Shown: positions 49,295-60,254, numbered from the stretch's first letter. The stretch is 64,000 bases of DNA from Holacanthus passer (GCA_025331565.1 JAFREQ010000008.1:1426001-1490000), one strand, 5' to 3'. Notes: generated by a model not told the origin, from the sequence alone. Made by a program: numbers and translations.

Positions 49295-49337
49295 ATAAGA
49301 TAAGATATTCCTTTATTCGTCCCACAGTGGGGAAATA
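49295..49337 (-). repeat. Retroposon 3' tail (ATCTT-type), copy 1
   Basis: ATAAGATAAGATATTCCTTTATTCG... then ACAGTGGGGAAATA. It matches the reverse complement of 60022-60069 at about 39 of 43 positions. Read on the minus strand it is TTTCCCCACTG...AATAAAGG AATATC(TTATC)n: a poly-A-signal-like word followed by a pentamer tail, as in LINE or SINE 3' ends. The body, if any, would extend rightwards and could not be delimited. Confidence 0.6.
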
Positions 49338-49339
49338 TA

Positions 49340-49655
49340 TTTTATTTTAAGACAGCAGCTTGGTTAATGTAAATGCCAGCTAACATTAGTCACACCAGTA
49401 AGGTAGCGAAGCTAGACGTATATAGGCCAGTTTTATGTCTTCTCTTTATATTAGTTTTATATTGTTTCTTACTTGCTGCTCTGTCTTGTTGTGAGAGATA
49501 ATAAATTTCACTCCAAGCACTAATATCTGATTGAACTTGCACTTGAATATCTCAATCATTTCCCCAGCAGCTGATTAACCAGCTTCATAACTTCAGTCTG
49601 ATGATTCTTAAATCATTATTGGTTTATGAATTAATACAAATCCCAACTAAAGAAC
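49340..49655. other. Possible body of the retroposon next to the tail
   Basis: Contains TTTCTTACTTGCTGCTCTG and TTGTTGTGAGAGATAATAAA, which may belong to the same retroposon as the tail at 49295-49337, but I cannot prove continuity. Confidence 0.25.
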
Positions 49656-49659
49656 CTAG

Positions 49660-49675
49660 TTTTTTTTTTTTTTTT
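49660..49675. repeat. poly-T run (T16)
   Basis: Sixteen T in a row. Confidence 0.9.
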
Positions 49676-49828
49676 CAAGATGTAGCATAAACCATGCATC
49701 TTCACTGTCAGAGAGCACATGTCCGGCCTTAATGAGAACCAAATGTCCTTGACCTTTACTCACACTGTCCACTCTCCTTCACATTCCTCATACACTGACG
49801 ATATTCTTCCATTTCATGATGTCAGCTT

Positions 49829-49852
49829 AAAAAAAAAAAAAAAAAAAAAAAA
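49829..49852. repeat. poly-A run (A24)
   Basis: Twenty-four A in a row, the longest homopolymer of the window. No retroposon body was recognised to its left; the 77-codon frame across it (poly-K) is an artefact. Confidence 0.95.
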
Positions 49853-50218
49853 GTGCATATTCTCTGGTCCAGAAATGAGGGAGGAAGAAGGACTTTCCAC
49901 GCGGGATGAAGTGATCATCCCTCCTCAAGGAGGGATGAGCTTACAAGCTTGACGAGGACCAGGGTATCCGAACGAAGCTGCTTAATACAATGAAAATATT
50001 CCTTCCGATCTCCCCACCTTGCTTTTCAGAAGGGAGACAGTGGGAGGAGGGGGGATTTGGAGGGTTTGTGTGGATTGTATTTGATCAGACTGGACCTTTA
50101 CTAGGATCTCTCCTCATATTTTCCATCCAAAGGGGCTGAGGCGCTAGCAGACCATCACATCATTACTAGGGCTTTGATAGCCATACCTCTGTTATAAGGG
50201 AAAGTAGGCAAGGTGCCC

Positions 50219-50242
50219 TGTGTGTGTGTGTGTGTGTGTGTG
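50219..50242. repeat. (TG)12 microsatellite with TCTG extension
   Basis: Uninterrupted TG run followed by TCTGTCTG. Confidence 0.95.
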
Positions 50243-50244
50243 TC

Positions 50245-51500
50245 TGTCTGTGTCTCATCTGCCAGTTTGGCCCACTTCAGTTTGCCAAGGTGCACTCCAA
50301 GCTGAAATATAAGATTTTGTCAAAATCCAGCATTTGTCTTAAATTCAGTCTCTCTTCTTTCTTACAGTCGTAAACGGCTTCTCTGGTTCTTCCTCAGAGA
50401 CTCTTATTAATAATCCAAATATATTGAGTGTATCCTGTACATTGTGCAGGGTCGTTATTCTGTAAATTCACTCATTGGTTTCTTTATACTCCCATTTTAA
50501 TTCATTTTGCCGTATATCACACCCTGATACTGTTGTGTTGTAGAATTTCTAACATGCTGCACATACATTTCATAATTCACATTTGAGCATATTTTAATTT
50601 CCAACTTAAGTTTGGAATCTTGATTAGTAATTTCTCAGTGCTTATCCAGGAGGAGCAATAAGTGAAAAGATATCTTTACGCACCTATACCATAGAAAAAT
50701 GTAATAGATAATATTTAGATAACAAGTTTAAGTAAAGCTTCCAATTAATGTGAATGTGTAATGAATATGAGCATAATTCATTGAGGATAAGATTTTTTTC
50801 TTTGCTCTCATTTTGAATGTAATAGTCATGTTATTGTTTGCTACTTTTACATCAGGGATCTGTCAGTTTTAATATGATCATTGGATATCATAGTCACTAT
50901 CTTTTGAGAGTCATAATAATTTTAAAGTAGTGGTGGTAATAGTTATATAGCTGTAGCAGACTCACAGTGGGCTGCTAATTTAAATCCTTTTCATGGCGCA
51001 ATCCTCAGGCGCTGTTGTTTAAAAGCTTATAATCAAGATATGTATTCTCAAACAAACCCAGTGGAGCTGTTCCAATAGTGGAAGTGTGATTATGTATAAA
51101 ATGTGAAGCGCAGAAGTGTTGGATGTATTTCACTGAAGGCGGTGGAAACAATGTGTGGGATTCCTGATGAGATTTATTATGGTAGTTTCACCTATTTCAA
51201 ACCACAGAGTTGACTGCATTTACTTCTGCCTCTGTCAATTCAGTAATACTCACAAATACTACGACATATTTATATATAAGATCACTGCACTACTTTAACA
51301 TAGTACTCTTCCTGCGTGCATATATAAGTACACATGTAGTCAGACATGTAATCAATAAAGCAAAAAGGCTTTTACTACCCCCAAATGTTGGGTTTGTTCC
51401 TCTGGTAGCCTGCTTTAATGCTGTATTAACTACATAATGCCTCCATTAGGACAAAGCGTCATCTTACCAAATCAATACTGACATATCTGACAGTCCCCAC
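50245..51500. other. Unrecognised AT-rich sequence
   Basis: No gene, RNA gene or element recognised. Confidence 0.4.
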
Positions 51501-51502
51501 TA

Positions 51503-51529
51503 GTCTGTCTGTCTGTCTGTCTGTCTGTC
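51503..51529. repeat. (GTCT)6 tetranucleotide microsatellite
   Basis: Six to seven perfect GTCT units. Confidence 0.95.
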
Positions 51530-51534
51530 CCCTG

Positions 51535-51790
51535 CTAACTGTTCATGTCATTAGTGCATTACGGCAGGCACTTCCCTGAACTGTTTAGACGGCTGTAACT
51601 GGAGAGGAAGTCAGAATCAGAGCATGAAAAGCCAGCCGGCACGGCCTGGCTCGTTAATGTCGTTTTCCCTCTTATGACAATCTTCGGAAGTGGAACGGTT
51701 TTATCATTTCTCGTTGCAGCAATCAGCTCCATCCGGTTTCCTGAAGACCCTCGCCGGGCCTGCAAAAGTCTTTCAGCATATATACAGGTG
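51535..51790. promoter_or_regulatory. Possible conserved noncoding element
   Basis: Complex block with ATGTCATTAGTGCATTACGGC, GGCTCGTTAATGTCG, TTTATCATTTCTCG and CAGCATATATACAGG. CpGs are retained. Enhancer-like by eye; on the minus strand it supports a 98-codon frame without recognisable features. Confidence 0.24.
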
Positions 51791-51794
51791 CACA

Positions 51795-53160
51795 TGTTCA
51801 CATGAACAAAAGAAATGTCCCATGTATGCCGACCAAACCTTGGCGCTCTTAACATTGCACGCGCTCACGGTAATTTAGAGCTACACACGTGTGTTAGTGA
51901 GGATTTCTGCGCACATACCAACCTCCTCCACACACACACACAAACACTGGGGTCCCCATGAAAGCAGGGCCGAGATCTAAGGCGACCTAACCAAGTTTGA
52001 CAGTCAACAGCCCTATTAAAGCAGGCCCCGCTGCAACCAAACACAGCGGTAATTGTAAATGTCAGGCAGAATTAACACAAAAATAAATAGCTTTACTTTA
52101 CTTTTCTGTATATATGAGAGGAAGAAACATTACAGCACAACCCCGAGACACAACCTTACACAAGTCAGTCATCAACCAGCTTCATAGCATGTCTGCTGTG
52201 TAATTTCACTCTTAAAGGAAACAAGATCCACACTCAAAAGCATCAAATTATACATTTTGACTGTATAAACAGATTACACATATGTGAACCATGTAACATT
52301 TATGGCTTTTAAAAACAATACATTCACCATACCGTTACACTTGTATGTAATTTTCCACATTCTCTTCCTCGGTGTGATCGCGTTGCAAATGAAATGACTG
52401 ATGATGAAAGGACTAACCTAGGGCTGGACTCTTCCTCCACATTCCTGCAGGGTTAGTGTGGTATGACTGACTGACTGGTTGGCTGGCTGACAGACGGACT
52501 GTGGTAAAATGTGAACTGGCTTACATTGGGGAAAGGCCAGAAAGAACTTGTCATGTCTCCTCTGCTGACACGGAGACACACAGGAGGAAAGAGGAATAAA
52601 GGGCAGAGGGAAAAAAGAGAGACAGAGAATGTGAGAGGGATAGAAATCTTGCTTTATGGACTATGTGGATGCATTCATGCATGTATGCTTTATGGTCTCA
52701 GCAGTACGTCTTCTTGTGTCATTTGTTGTTTTCACTGTTATGTCCCAGTTGCCCGGTGCCCTGTATTTATGTGTGCGAGCACAGATCTGGTGTTGCGTTC
52801 ACTGGTTAGGTCATGGTTCCTGGCCTGAGTCCTTCTAGACTCGGTATGGATTAGCTTTTGATTGTTCTGGGAAGAGCTGCCCGCACAGCAGCTTCATCTG
52901 CAACATTCACAGGACTAATATTTTGCTTAATGCACTGTGTGCTAACCGGCATTTTGTCCTTAAGGCTTTAGCTGGAAAGCAAAAGTGTAATTGAGAAATA
53001 ACCAAAATCAGGGGGAGGATCACATTATATTGCATTGTATTAACACAGACATGTCAGTAATGTCTGTGGGCTAATGAGGTCACTGCAGCAGGACATATCA
53101 ATATGTGTGCGCTCCAACAATTTAGGGTCAAATATAAAGTTGTCGAATCCATGATGGAAA
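51795..53160. other. Unrecognised sequence
   Basis: Two overlapping plus-strand frames at 52511-52838 are featureless. Short GACTGACTG and GGCTGGCTG words lie near 52468-52490. Confidence 0.4.
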
Positions 53161-53164
53161 GTTT

Positions 53165-53180
53165 AAAAAAAAAAAAAAAA
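53165..53180. repeat. poly-A run (A16)
   Basis: Sixteen A in a row, 70 bases upstream of the dispersed repeat at 53240. Confidence 0.9.
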
Positions 53181-53239
53181 CATCAACATTGATGCAGAAG
53201 ATCCATGATCTTTTTTTATAATTCATGCACTCCTCTTAT

Positions 53240-53575
53240 TTGTCAAAACATGTGGCCTACATTACCCACAATGCAACTCAACTGCTGAAAGTGTGTTATG
53301 CTGGTAGCAGCTAATGTACACTCCAGCTGTTAGTCTCAAGCAGAGATGAGACGGGGGCTACAAAGGTCTGGTAACATCACTTCTTTCTAACTTCACATCC
53401 CCAATTTTTCTATTTTCAAACATGTAGTCTTCCAACAGATGTTGACTCAAGTGACATCACTTGAGGAAATATATCAGACTTGGAGACATGAAAGGCTTTA
53501 TATAGCTTTTTTTTTACTCCACCTGTAAACAGACTTTAATGTGTAAAATAGGTGGAGCTGCCCTTTAATTTTTAC
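53240..53575 (+). repeat. Dispersed repeat (TACCCACAATGCAACTCA class)
   Basis: ACATTACCCACAATGCAACT, then GCTGGTAGCAGCTAATG, then GGTAACATCACTTCTTTC, then a CAAGTGACATCACTTGAGG palindrome, then AAACAGACTTTAATGTGTAA followed by AATAGGTGGAGCTGCCC and TTTAA. I remember this whole order as a repeat common in percomorph genomes. Non-coding; class unknown to me. Limits fairly clear on the right at CCCTTTAA. Confidence 0.5.
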
Positions 53576-53579
53576 CAGC

Positions 53580-55265
53580 GATGTTATGGTTTAAAATTTC
53601 CTGTTGCTTTCAACCTTTTTCCATAATATGGTTTTAGAAGGGTTCTGAAATTAGCATAACTGAATGTCAAAGGACTCCTTAACTTCTTCTGTTATGCAGC
53701 AGTCCTGTATGTGGTTGTTGATTTGCAAAGGTAGGCACAAAGGTATTATTTATTTATTTGTTATTATTTGTTTTTTAATTTTTTTTAATTTTTTCAAATA
53801 TGAAAGAACTAATTTTGATCTTCTATTTTAAAACACTTGAGCACAATAAGACTTGTAGAAACTTCTTATAGGATCATTTAAATCATTTAAATCTCTTTTT
53901 CCAAGCACAGAGTCCATTTGCATTAAGGCCAGATTTTTAAGAAGCAACCACTTCTGTATTATTTTTATATGTTGTTGCTGTAAACTATTTCCACAAATAC
54001 ACTTTGATTTCGGTGACTCTATATTCTGTTCACAAATAGTTTGTCAAATAAACTTGACTTTTTTTAGTGCAGACTTTTTTCAACACCATCGCCACCCACT
54101 CGAGAATAAATACGACCGTTTCTTAACCACTGCAGCAGCTGGTCAGCGCTCGCTGGGACGTCTTCTGGAACTCAGCTGTTTCAGTCAAAAGTGGCATTAA
54201 CATGTGGCCTTGCGATTCATGGAGGTCAAGCTGAGCGAGAAGGCATGAAGAGTGCTAGAAACACCAGTAGTCAAAGAGAGACCTTGTCAGAAATGTATCC
54301 CTGTGTCCCTGGCCCTCGACCCCAATCATAAAACTCACAGACACAGAGGAAACCCACCAGTAAATCAGCCTGTCTCTGGCTGACACACTGGGTTTGATCC
54401 TGGTGATATATGGCTTTAATATGTGGATGGAAAGATGGGGCAATGAAGAGAATGCAAGACAGACAAAGAGAGAGAGAAAAGATAGACAGAGAGAGAACAT
54501 GTGAGAGAGAGAAATAGACAATGCATGTAAGAATTTGTCCTTCAAATCTTCAGTCTAGTCTTGCACAGATTCGGTCTCATTCAACATAAATGCAGCTAAA
54601 ACAATTTAAACTAAATGCAAATACAGCATGATTCTACATCTCTAGATAATGTAGACTGGCATGAAACTCTTCAAACTTAAAAGATATTATAATGTATTAT
54701 ATCTAATACATTATTGTCTTAATACTGATGGAGCACAGCATTTTTAAAACTACATTATAGATATTTGTAATACATTTTATGTCATAAGACATTGTAGCTT
54801 TCCATTTACACACAACAGATGTAACAAGGTCTCACATGTTAAGAGGGTTCTGAAATTAATTGAATCAAACATCAATTTGAGTATTTTATTTGTAATCTTA
54901 CATACATTTGTGATAAACAGTAAACTATATCAAAATAAGAATCAGAAAAAGCTCATACATTTTTATTATTAAATTGTAAAACAATCAGTGTGTCACTATT
55001 AGAAATTTCCCATCATCATCTGCACATGAAGAAATCTCAAATCGTTTCCAAATCACAAAGGCTGACATTTCAATCCAACAAAGGTTTTTGTCATCAGTCT
55101 AATTGTCAGTACACAGAATAAGTCTTTTTTTTTCTGTTTGCAGGCATTTGTTGAGAATTGATTTAAAAACAGGAGCAGGCCTGCAGAGTTATTCTCCGCT
55201 GCTTCCAAATTTACCTCTTTATGCAAAAATGTGTAAGAGCTGGATGCGAAGTAAACAAAAGGCAA
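53580..55265. other. Unrecognised sequence with GA patch
   Basis: AT-rich to about 54060. Positions 54455-54525 are purine-rich (GAGAGAGA units). No gene supported. Confidence 0.4.
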
Positions 55266-55269
55266 TCTT

Positions 55270-55510
55270 GTTCCAAAAGAACGACTATATCACGCTCAAC
55301 TGTGCGAAATTCATTTATGTGAATGATGCAAAGAGTGTGACAGCGGTGGAAATCGGGCTCTTATTTAGCATTGTGATCTCATCGTGTAATCATCCTGCAC
55401 GCTGGCGTAGAAGGAGAGAGAGAGGGAAGGAGGAGGAGTTGCCTATTTACTTCTGTTTAATTACTACTAATAAGCTGTTGATGTCCGTAAATTGATCTTA
55501 ATGAGTATTA
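55270..55510. promoter_or_regulatory. Possible conserved noncoding element
   Basis: Complex block: AACGACTATATCACGCTC, GTGCGAAATTCATTTATGTG, GGGCTCTTATTTAGCATTG, CTGTTTAATTACTACTAATAAGC. CpGs retained, homeodomain cores near the right end. Plus-strand reading is open for 130 codons from about 55103, but the protein is unlike any family I know, so regulatory function is the likelier reading. Confidence 0.28.
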
Positions 55511-55544
55511 CGAATATGACTACGTGATGCTGATAAAGTGGGAT

Positions 55545-55735
55545 TGAAGTGAAGAGCTGGAGAAAGGCGAGAAGATGAGAGAGGAGAAGCTGAAAAGTGA
55601 GGACAGAGGGCGGAGAGGTGAAGAGTGAGGAAGAGATACTGAGCTGAAAAGAAGAAGAAAAAAAAGAGAGAATAGAGAGTGCCAGAGATGATGAAGGGAG
55701 AGAGAAAGACAGCGAGAGATGACAGAGTGCTGACA
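55545..55735. repeat. Purine-rich (GA) tract
   Basis: About 190 bases that are almost entirely A and G on the plus strand, with GAGAGAG and AAGAAGAAG words. Low complexity; can in principle form triplex DNA. Confidence 0.85.
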
Positions 55736-55739
55736 TCAG

Positions 55740-56395
55740 AGGGCCAGCAGTCCCTCCACATCACTCAGCCTTCATGGAAAATCAATTCTCCCCGGTATGG
55801 ACAATAGTGTCAACAGCAGGCAGGACCAGCGTCTCTACAGCCTCCCTGCAACCATTAACATTAACAGACCGAGTGGTAATGGCACTCCTCAGGTATCATT
55901 ACAGTCACTCTGATCTTCATATGGGCTTCTGGGCTGTGGTCCAGACTAGGTTTTTTTTATTACTAATAATGTAATGACAAATTTTTAGAGGTCATTCGGT
56001 GGAAATTTTTGGGGGGGAAGCACAAAATGCGCTCAAATTCATCACTATTAAATATAACCACCAAAAGCAATCAGGTGTTTAAATTGGAGCATAAAACCCG
56101 TATTTGTCTTGTTAAATGGACAGAAATAATGTGAGTGAATCTTCTTTAATAAAGCAGATTGGCAACCAAGATTTCATAATGTGTTTAATCCATAAAATTG
56201 CAATGAATTGCACAAGGTCATATTGATGGTGATGGTGGTTCTGTAAGTAACAATCCTTCTTTTGTAACTTCATATATACTGCTATATACTATATGCATGT
56301 ATGTCCAGAGGCTGTGGCAGTATTTCCAACAGACAATGAGTTACTGTATTTAAACTAAGAATAAACTAGCCTCACTAGCAGATAGTGATATACAT
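55740..56395. other. Unrecognised sequence
   Basis: No gene or named repeat. AT-rich after 55960. Confidence 0.4.
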
Positions 56396-56399
56396 GGAT

Positions 56400-56650
56400 A
56401 ACAATGGTGAAGGAAAAGTCAGGGGATCACCAAACCCATTACGATGCATCATCTTGGAAATCCATCCAATAGTTGTATAGAAATCTGACTCAAAAATCTG
56501 AATTATAACCCTCATTGTGGTGCTGGTGGAAAAGCCAGGGGATCACCACACATTTACTCACAATACATGAAATAGAGAAACAGAGAAGAAGATATTTCTG
56601 CCTGAAAAGACGTAGTGGACCGACTGACCGACATCCCAACGCTCTGCTGC
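56400..56650 (+). repeat. Dispersed repeat family R1, copy 3 (plus)
   Basis: GGAAAAGTCAGGGGATCACC, then a TCTTGGAAATCCATCCAATAG phrase, then GGTGCTGGTGGAAAAGCCAG followed by GGGGATCACC again, then GTGGACCGACTGACCGACAT. The repeated AAAAG(T/C)CAGGGGATCACC word shows the same internal duplication as copy 2 (35935-36300). The right part with GACCGACTGACCGACAT is the family's 3' portion as I remember it. Confidence 0.6.
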
Positions 56651-56654
56651 CAGC

Positions 56655-57335
56655 TTGGCTTAAAATTAAAAGCACAAGACTGAGTGCATAAAACAAGGAG
56701 ATAAGTCAACTTTGATTCAGACTTTGGATCTAAATGTAAAGAAAAGTGCTGTGGTCCCACAGCCTCGCTTATCTCTTTATAGTCCATCCTACAGTTGAAT
56801 CAGTTCATGGTCATATCACATAAAAAAAAAAGACTAAGTGTAGCCAGAAGCTATTAATTTGTCATTTGACAGATCTAAATGTCCTCTTTTTAGTGTGGGC
56901 TGAAGAGGTGATAAGGTCAGAGTCCTTGTTGAGCTTTCTTTTGGCAGCTCAGTATTGACTAACTCTCAAACTCTCCAACATTTGAAACAGCTAATAGTAA
57001 GGAGAAGAAAAAAGAAACCAGCAAAGCATGCAGAAACATCCTATTAGTCTAATGTTGATGTACAAAAATCCTGAGGGTGATTTTAAACTTATGATGAACT
57101 TGTACCAAACACAGTTTTCTTGTGTTTGGGACCCCCTCAGAGGTGACGGTGGTTTTACCTGGAGTCTGACTTGATCATAATCCCCCTGTACTTTCCACTT
57201 GAAAAGACAAATATGTTGCAGTTGTCTCTCCACCGCACCACCACTGGCGAGGAGGCTGTGATGATAGCTTCACTTCCCTTTGTGATGACACCATTTGTTA
57301 AAGTGACAGAAGCGGTCTGAGCACCGCAGTCCTGG
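56655..57335. other. Unrecognised sequence
   Basis: No gene supported; an A10 run lies near 56821-56830. Confidence 0.4.
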
Positions 57336-57340
57336 GACCT

Positions 57341-57364
57341 GTGTGTGTGTGTGTGTGTGTGTGT
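57341..57364. repeat. (GT)12 microsatellite
   Basis: Uninterrupted GT run of 24 bases. Confidence 0.95.
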
Positions 57365-57369
57365 GCTGT

Positions 57370-58485
57370 GATGATAACACTGTATGTTACTCTGGTAATA
57401 AAATGATTGAAGAGTCAGTGTGTGCTTCGGTTCCATAGAGAGCACAGGCATTACAAAGCCAACAAGCAGCATCCATCTATCTGTGTATGTGTGCACGCGT
57501 ACATGTGTGTGGCGGAGGCCGTGTTGTGACAGCTTAGTGCTCCCTGCAGTGTACATGTGTACATATAAGATCCTCTTTGTGTCAGCTCTGCCTCGCTTTG
57601 TGTGTGTTCTTGCGCATTCTGCACGACACTGGAGGGGAAAAGCCTTAATTCTTCCACAATCTACTGCTGCAGACAGATAAACATGGTTTGCAACAAAGGT
57701 AATTAACCCACGGCATCCTGGTCCTTTATCGGTGAACTTTGAACCCAGGAAGTGAGCTTACGAGGATGACATTCTCACATCGAGCCGCAGGGGTAGCTGA
57801 ACAGAGCGGTATGAGTTTGCAACATGGCGTCGGGCCCTGCGAAGCAGCTGCACACAGCTGGAGGCCAGTTTTTACCAGGAACCGAGAGGGAAGAGAGAGA
57901 GAGAGGAGATAGAGGGATGAGGCCATGGAGCAGGCTTCAAAGGGAGGAGACGTAGCTACACGGGGAGGATGGGATGCAGGCCGCCGTCCTGCTCTTTCTC
58001 CATCATGTATCAAAGTGACTCAACATGCTAAACACAGACAGTGGAAAATAAAAAAGGGACTTTCAAGAACTGACAGGAATTGGATAAATTATGGGGTGGA
58101 AGCTGATGATGACCATATTTCCTGTGGTCTAAAAATGAAAACAAATAAATGCACAGGTCAAAATATGGAGCCACAATCGTGATGGAGGGATTGATTGACA
58201 CATGGAAAACACAAACATGCACATTAAGCAAATAACTTTATGTTAGTCTTTCCCCCTGCTTTAGTGTGTACACATGCATAGGCTTAGGAAGATGGTTTGG
58301 CCCATGTAGAGGGTATGTTATTTACTCAAGTTAGAAACCACGGTAGCAAATCTTTCAGTGATGGTTCTGTGACATCCGAGCCCACATAGGAACAGCGCCA
58401 GTGTCAAGAATCTGGAAAAGGCAGAGCTGTACTTTGGATGATTGCATATTACCCCCTGTTTGAAACGGGAAATGAATTTTACACA
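57370..58485. other. Unrecognised sequence, locally G+C richer
   Basis: Region 57700-58000 has several CpGs and a 43-codon ATG frame at 57824-57955 in strong Kozak context (AACATGG), running into a GA-rich patch at 57888-57930. No splice donor or domain supports it as a gene. Confidence 0.4.
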
Positions 58486-58489
58486 TCCT

Positions 58490-58680
58490 GACTTTGTTTT
58501 CTCATTATCATTACTCTCCAAGTGGAACCATGCTTTCTGTATCAGTAGCAGCGAGGGAAGCGCATTTCAACAGCACGTTGCCAAGCGCGATGATGAATGG
58601 TGCTGGTTAATCTTCTCCAGCATTATTGTATTATCGTATGCCACCGTTGGAAAAGTTCTTATCTACTTGGACAGAACTGC
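58490..58680. promoter_or_regulatory. Possible conserved noncoding element
   Basis: Complex block with TCATTATCATTACTCTCC, GAAGCGCATTTCAACAGC, GCGCGATGATGAATGG and GGTTAATCTTCTCC. Followed at 58745-58775 by a CT-rich patch. Enhancer-like by eye only. Confidence 0.22.
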
Positions 58681-58684
58681 CACG

Positions 58685-59365
58685 GGCATCACATTACCAG
58701 CACACCTGCCTTCTGTCCTCCTCTCTATGGCTTCATCTCCCCTTAACTTTCTCTCTCTCTCTACCTCCTCCACTTCCGGCCTCTATCTTTCCCGTCACAC
58801 CAGTCGTTTTTGAGGACCATGGAGGATTTTTCAATAAAAACTAGAGCGATCGGTGGCGTCGTCAAGCATACTGTGTTCATTGTTTCCTGAACCGGGGAGG
58901 GTGATGTCCTGTTTTCTCTCTGCGCACATCTGCCTGGGAACATCTGGATAGTGTCAGTCTTTCAACATTGAGCAGAGCGACCATCACTCTTTCCCCTGTC
59001 TGACACATCTCATCTCCTCCCAGCCAGCGAAAAAAGAGAAAACACAGATCTTCCACATTCAAATCACACAACAAATCGACTTTAACTATAGACAATTGGA
59101 AATGCTTTATTAGATGTGGCCTGGGGCAGTGGAGAGGAGGCAGCAGCTGGGTGGAGGGGATTAGAAACAGAGGCTGAGGTGGTTGAGTTGGGAGCTGGTT
59201 AGCAGATGTGGGAGGGACAAAGTGGATTAGGTCCAGTATAGACAGGTAGAGTGAAAGATGGCGTAGGATGCATTTTGTGACGTCGTTATTGGGCAGAACC
59301 CTCGATATTCACTGATGTTTGTAAATGTTCAATACCAACATTTTAACAGTTATTTATTTACACAA
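58685..59365. other. Unrecognised sequence
   Basis: CT-rich patch, then unique sequence up to the transposon. No gene supported. Confidence 0.4.
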
Positions 59366-59468
59366 TGTACAATGCCTATAAAAAGGATTCACCCCCTTGG
59401 ATTTTTCAATTTGCAAAAAAAAAAACAACCTCTTTAATATCAAAGTGAAACAAAGTAATCTCAATTAG

Positions 59469-59489
59469 TTAATTAATTAATTAATTAAT
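59469..59489. repeat. (TTAA)5 tetranucleotide repeat
   Basis: Five TTAA units inside the left part of the Tc1-like element, just downstream of the transposase remnant's stop codon. Confidence 0.9.
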
Positions 59490-59498
59490 CAGGCCGGC

Positions 59499-60254
59499 TC
59501 ATCTGGTCTCTGCAATTCTTCTCCATTCTTCCTTGCAAAACAGCTCTAGCTCTGCCAGGCTGCTCGGGGATCGGGCGCAAACAGCTCTCTTCAAATCCTC
59601 GATTGGACTGAGATCTGGGCTTTGACTTGGCCACACCAGAACATTCACCTTGTTGTCTTTGAACCATTTCTGTGGAGCTTTTGCTGTATGCTAGGGATCG
59701 TTGTCTTGCTGGAAAATAAATCTTCTCCCAAGTCTCAGTTCTCTTGCAGACTGACTAGGATTATCCTCCAGGATTTGGCGATATTTTTCAGCATTCATGT
59801 TCCCCTCTGCCTTTACAAGCCTTTCAGAGATTTCATATGAGCTTTTTTTCAACAGTGGCTTTCTCTTTGCCACTCTCCCATAAAGTTTAGACTGGGGCAG
59901 CAGTTGTACGTACAGTCTGTCCCATCTGAGCCACTGAAGCTTTTAACTCCTTCAGAGTGGTCTTAGGTGTCTTGGTGGCCTCCCTCACCAGTCTTCTTCT
60001 TGCCCTATCACTCAGTTTGTGAATTTCCCCACTGAGGGACCATTAAAGGAATATCTTATCTTATCTTATCAGTGTGTGAGGACGGCAGCTCTAGGCAGAT
60101 TTAAACAAATGCCATACTCCTTACATTTCTTAATGGATTTAACTGAACTCTGTGGGAGGTCCAGTGAGTTGGAAATCTTTTTGTAGTCATCTCCTGACTT
60201 ATACTTTTCAATGATCTTCTCTCTGAGTTGCTTGGTGTGTTCTTTTGTCTTCAC
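59499..60254 (-). pseudogene. Tc1-like transposase, broken
   Basis: N-terminal part (60254 to 60072): KTKEHTKQLREKIIEKYKSG, then a SLDLPQSSVKSIKKCKEYG helix-turn-helix region; the expected first ATG is GTG (60252-60254). The reading frame ends at the boundary of a 47-bp insertion. Beyond it the second helix-turn-helix region continues (LSDRARRRLVREATKTPKTT, then LKELKASVAQMG) and hits a stop near 59889. Then GRVAKRKPLLKK is joined directly to a segment with NAEKYRQILEDN, so roughly 100 residues including the first catalytic Asp are deleted. The second catalytic Asp is in FQQDNDP, followed by an in-frame TAG (59691-59693) where Lys is usual. The rest (WPSQSPDLSPIED) keeps the third catalytic residue, Glu, 34 residues after the Asp: a DD34E signature. 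The end is truncated at a TGA (59499-59501). Confidence 0.88.
60023..60069 (+). mobile_element. 47-bp retroposon tail inserted in the Tc1 element
   Basis: TTTCCCCACTGAGGGACC, then ATTAAAGGAATATC, then TTATC repeats. It sits between CAGTTTGTGA (60013-60022) and CAGTGTGTGA (60070-60079), a 10-bp target duplication with one mismatch. The transposase reading on the two sides lines up only after removing it. A homologous tail exists at 49295-49337 in the opposite orientation. I infer an extremely 5'-truncated LINE or SINE copy whose 3' end is the TTATC tail. Confidence 0.75.

Noticed and set aside
59485..59667. Minus-strand frame over the transposon's left part
   Set aside because: The true transposase frame here is a different one (WPSQSPDLSPIED); this is a frame-shifted shadow.
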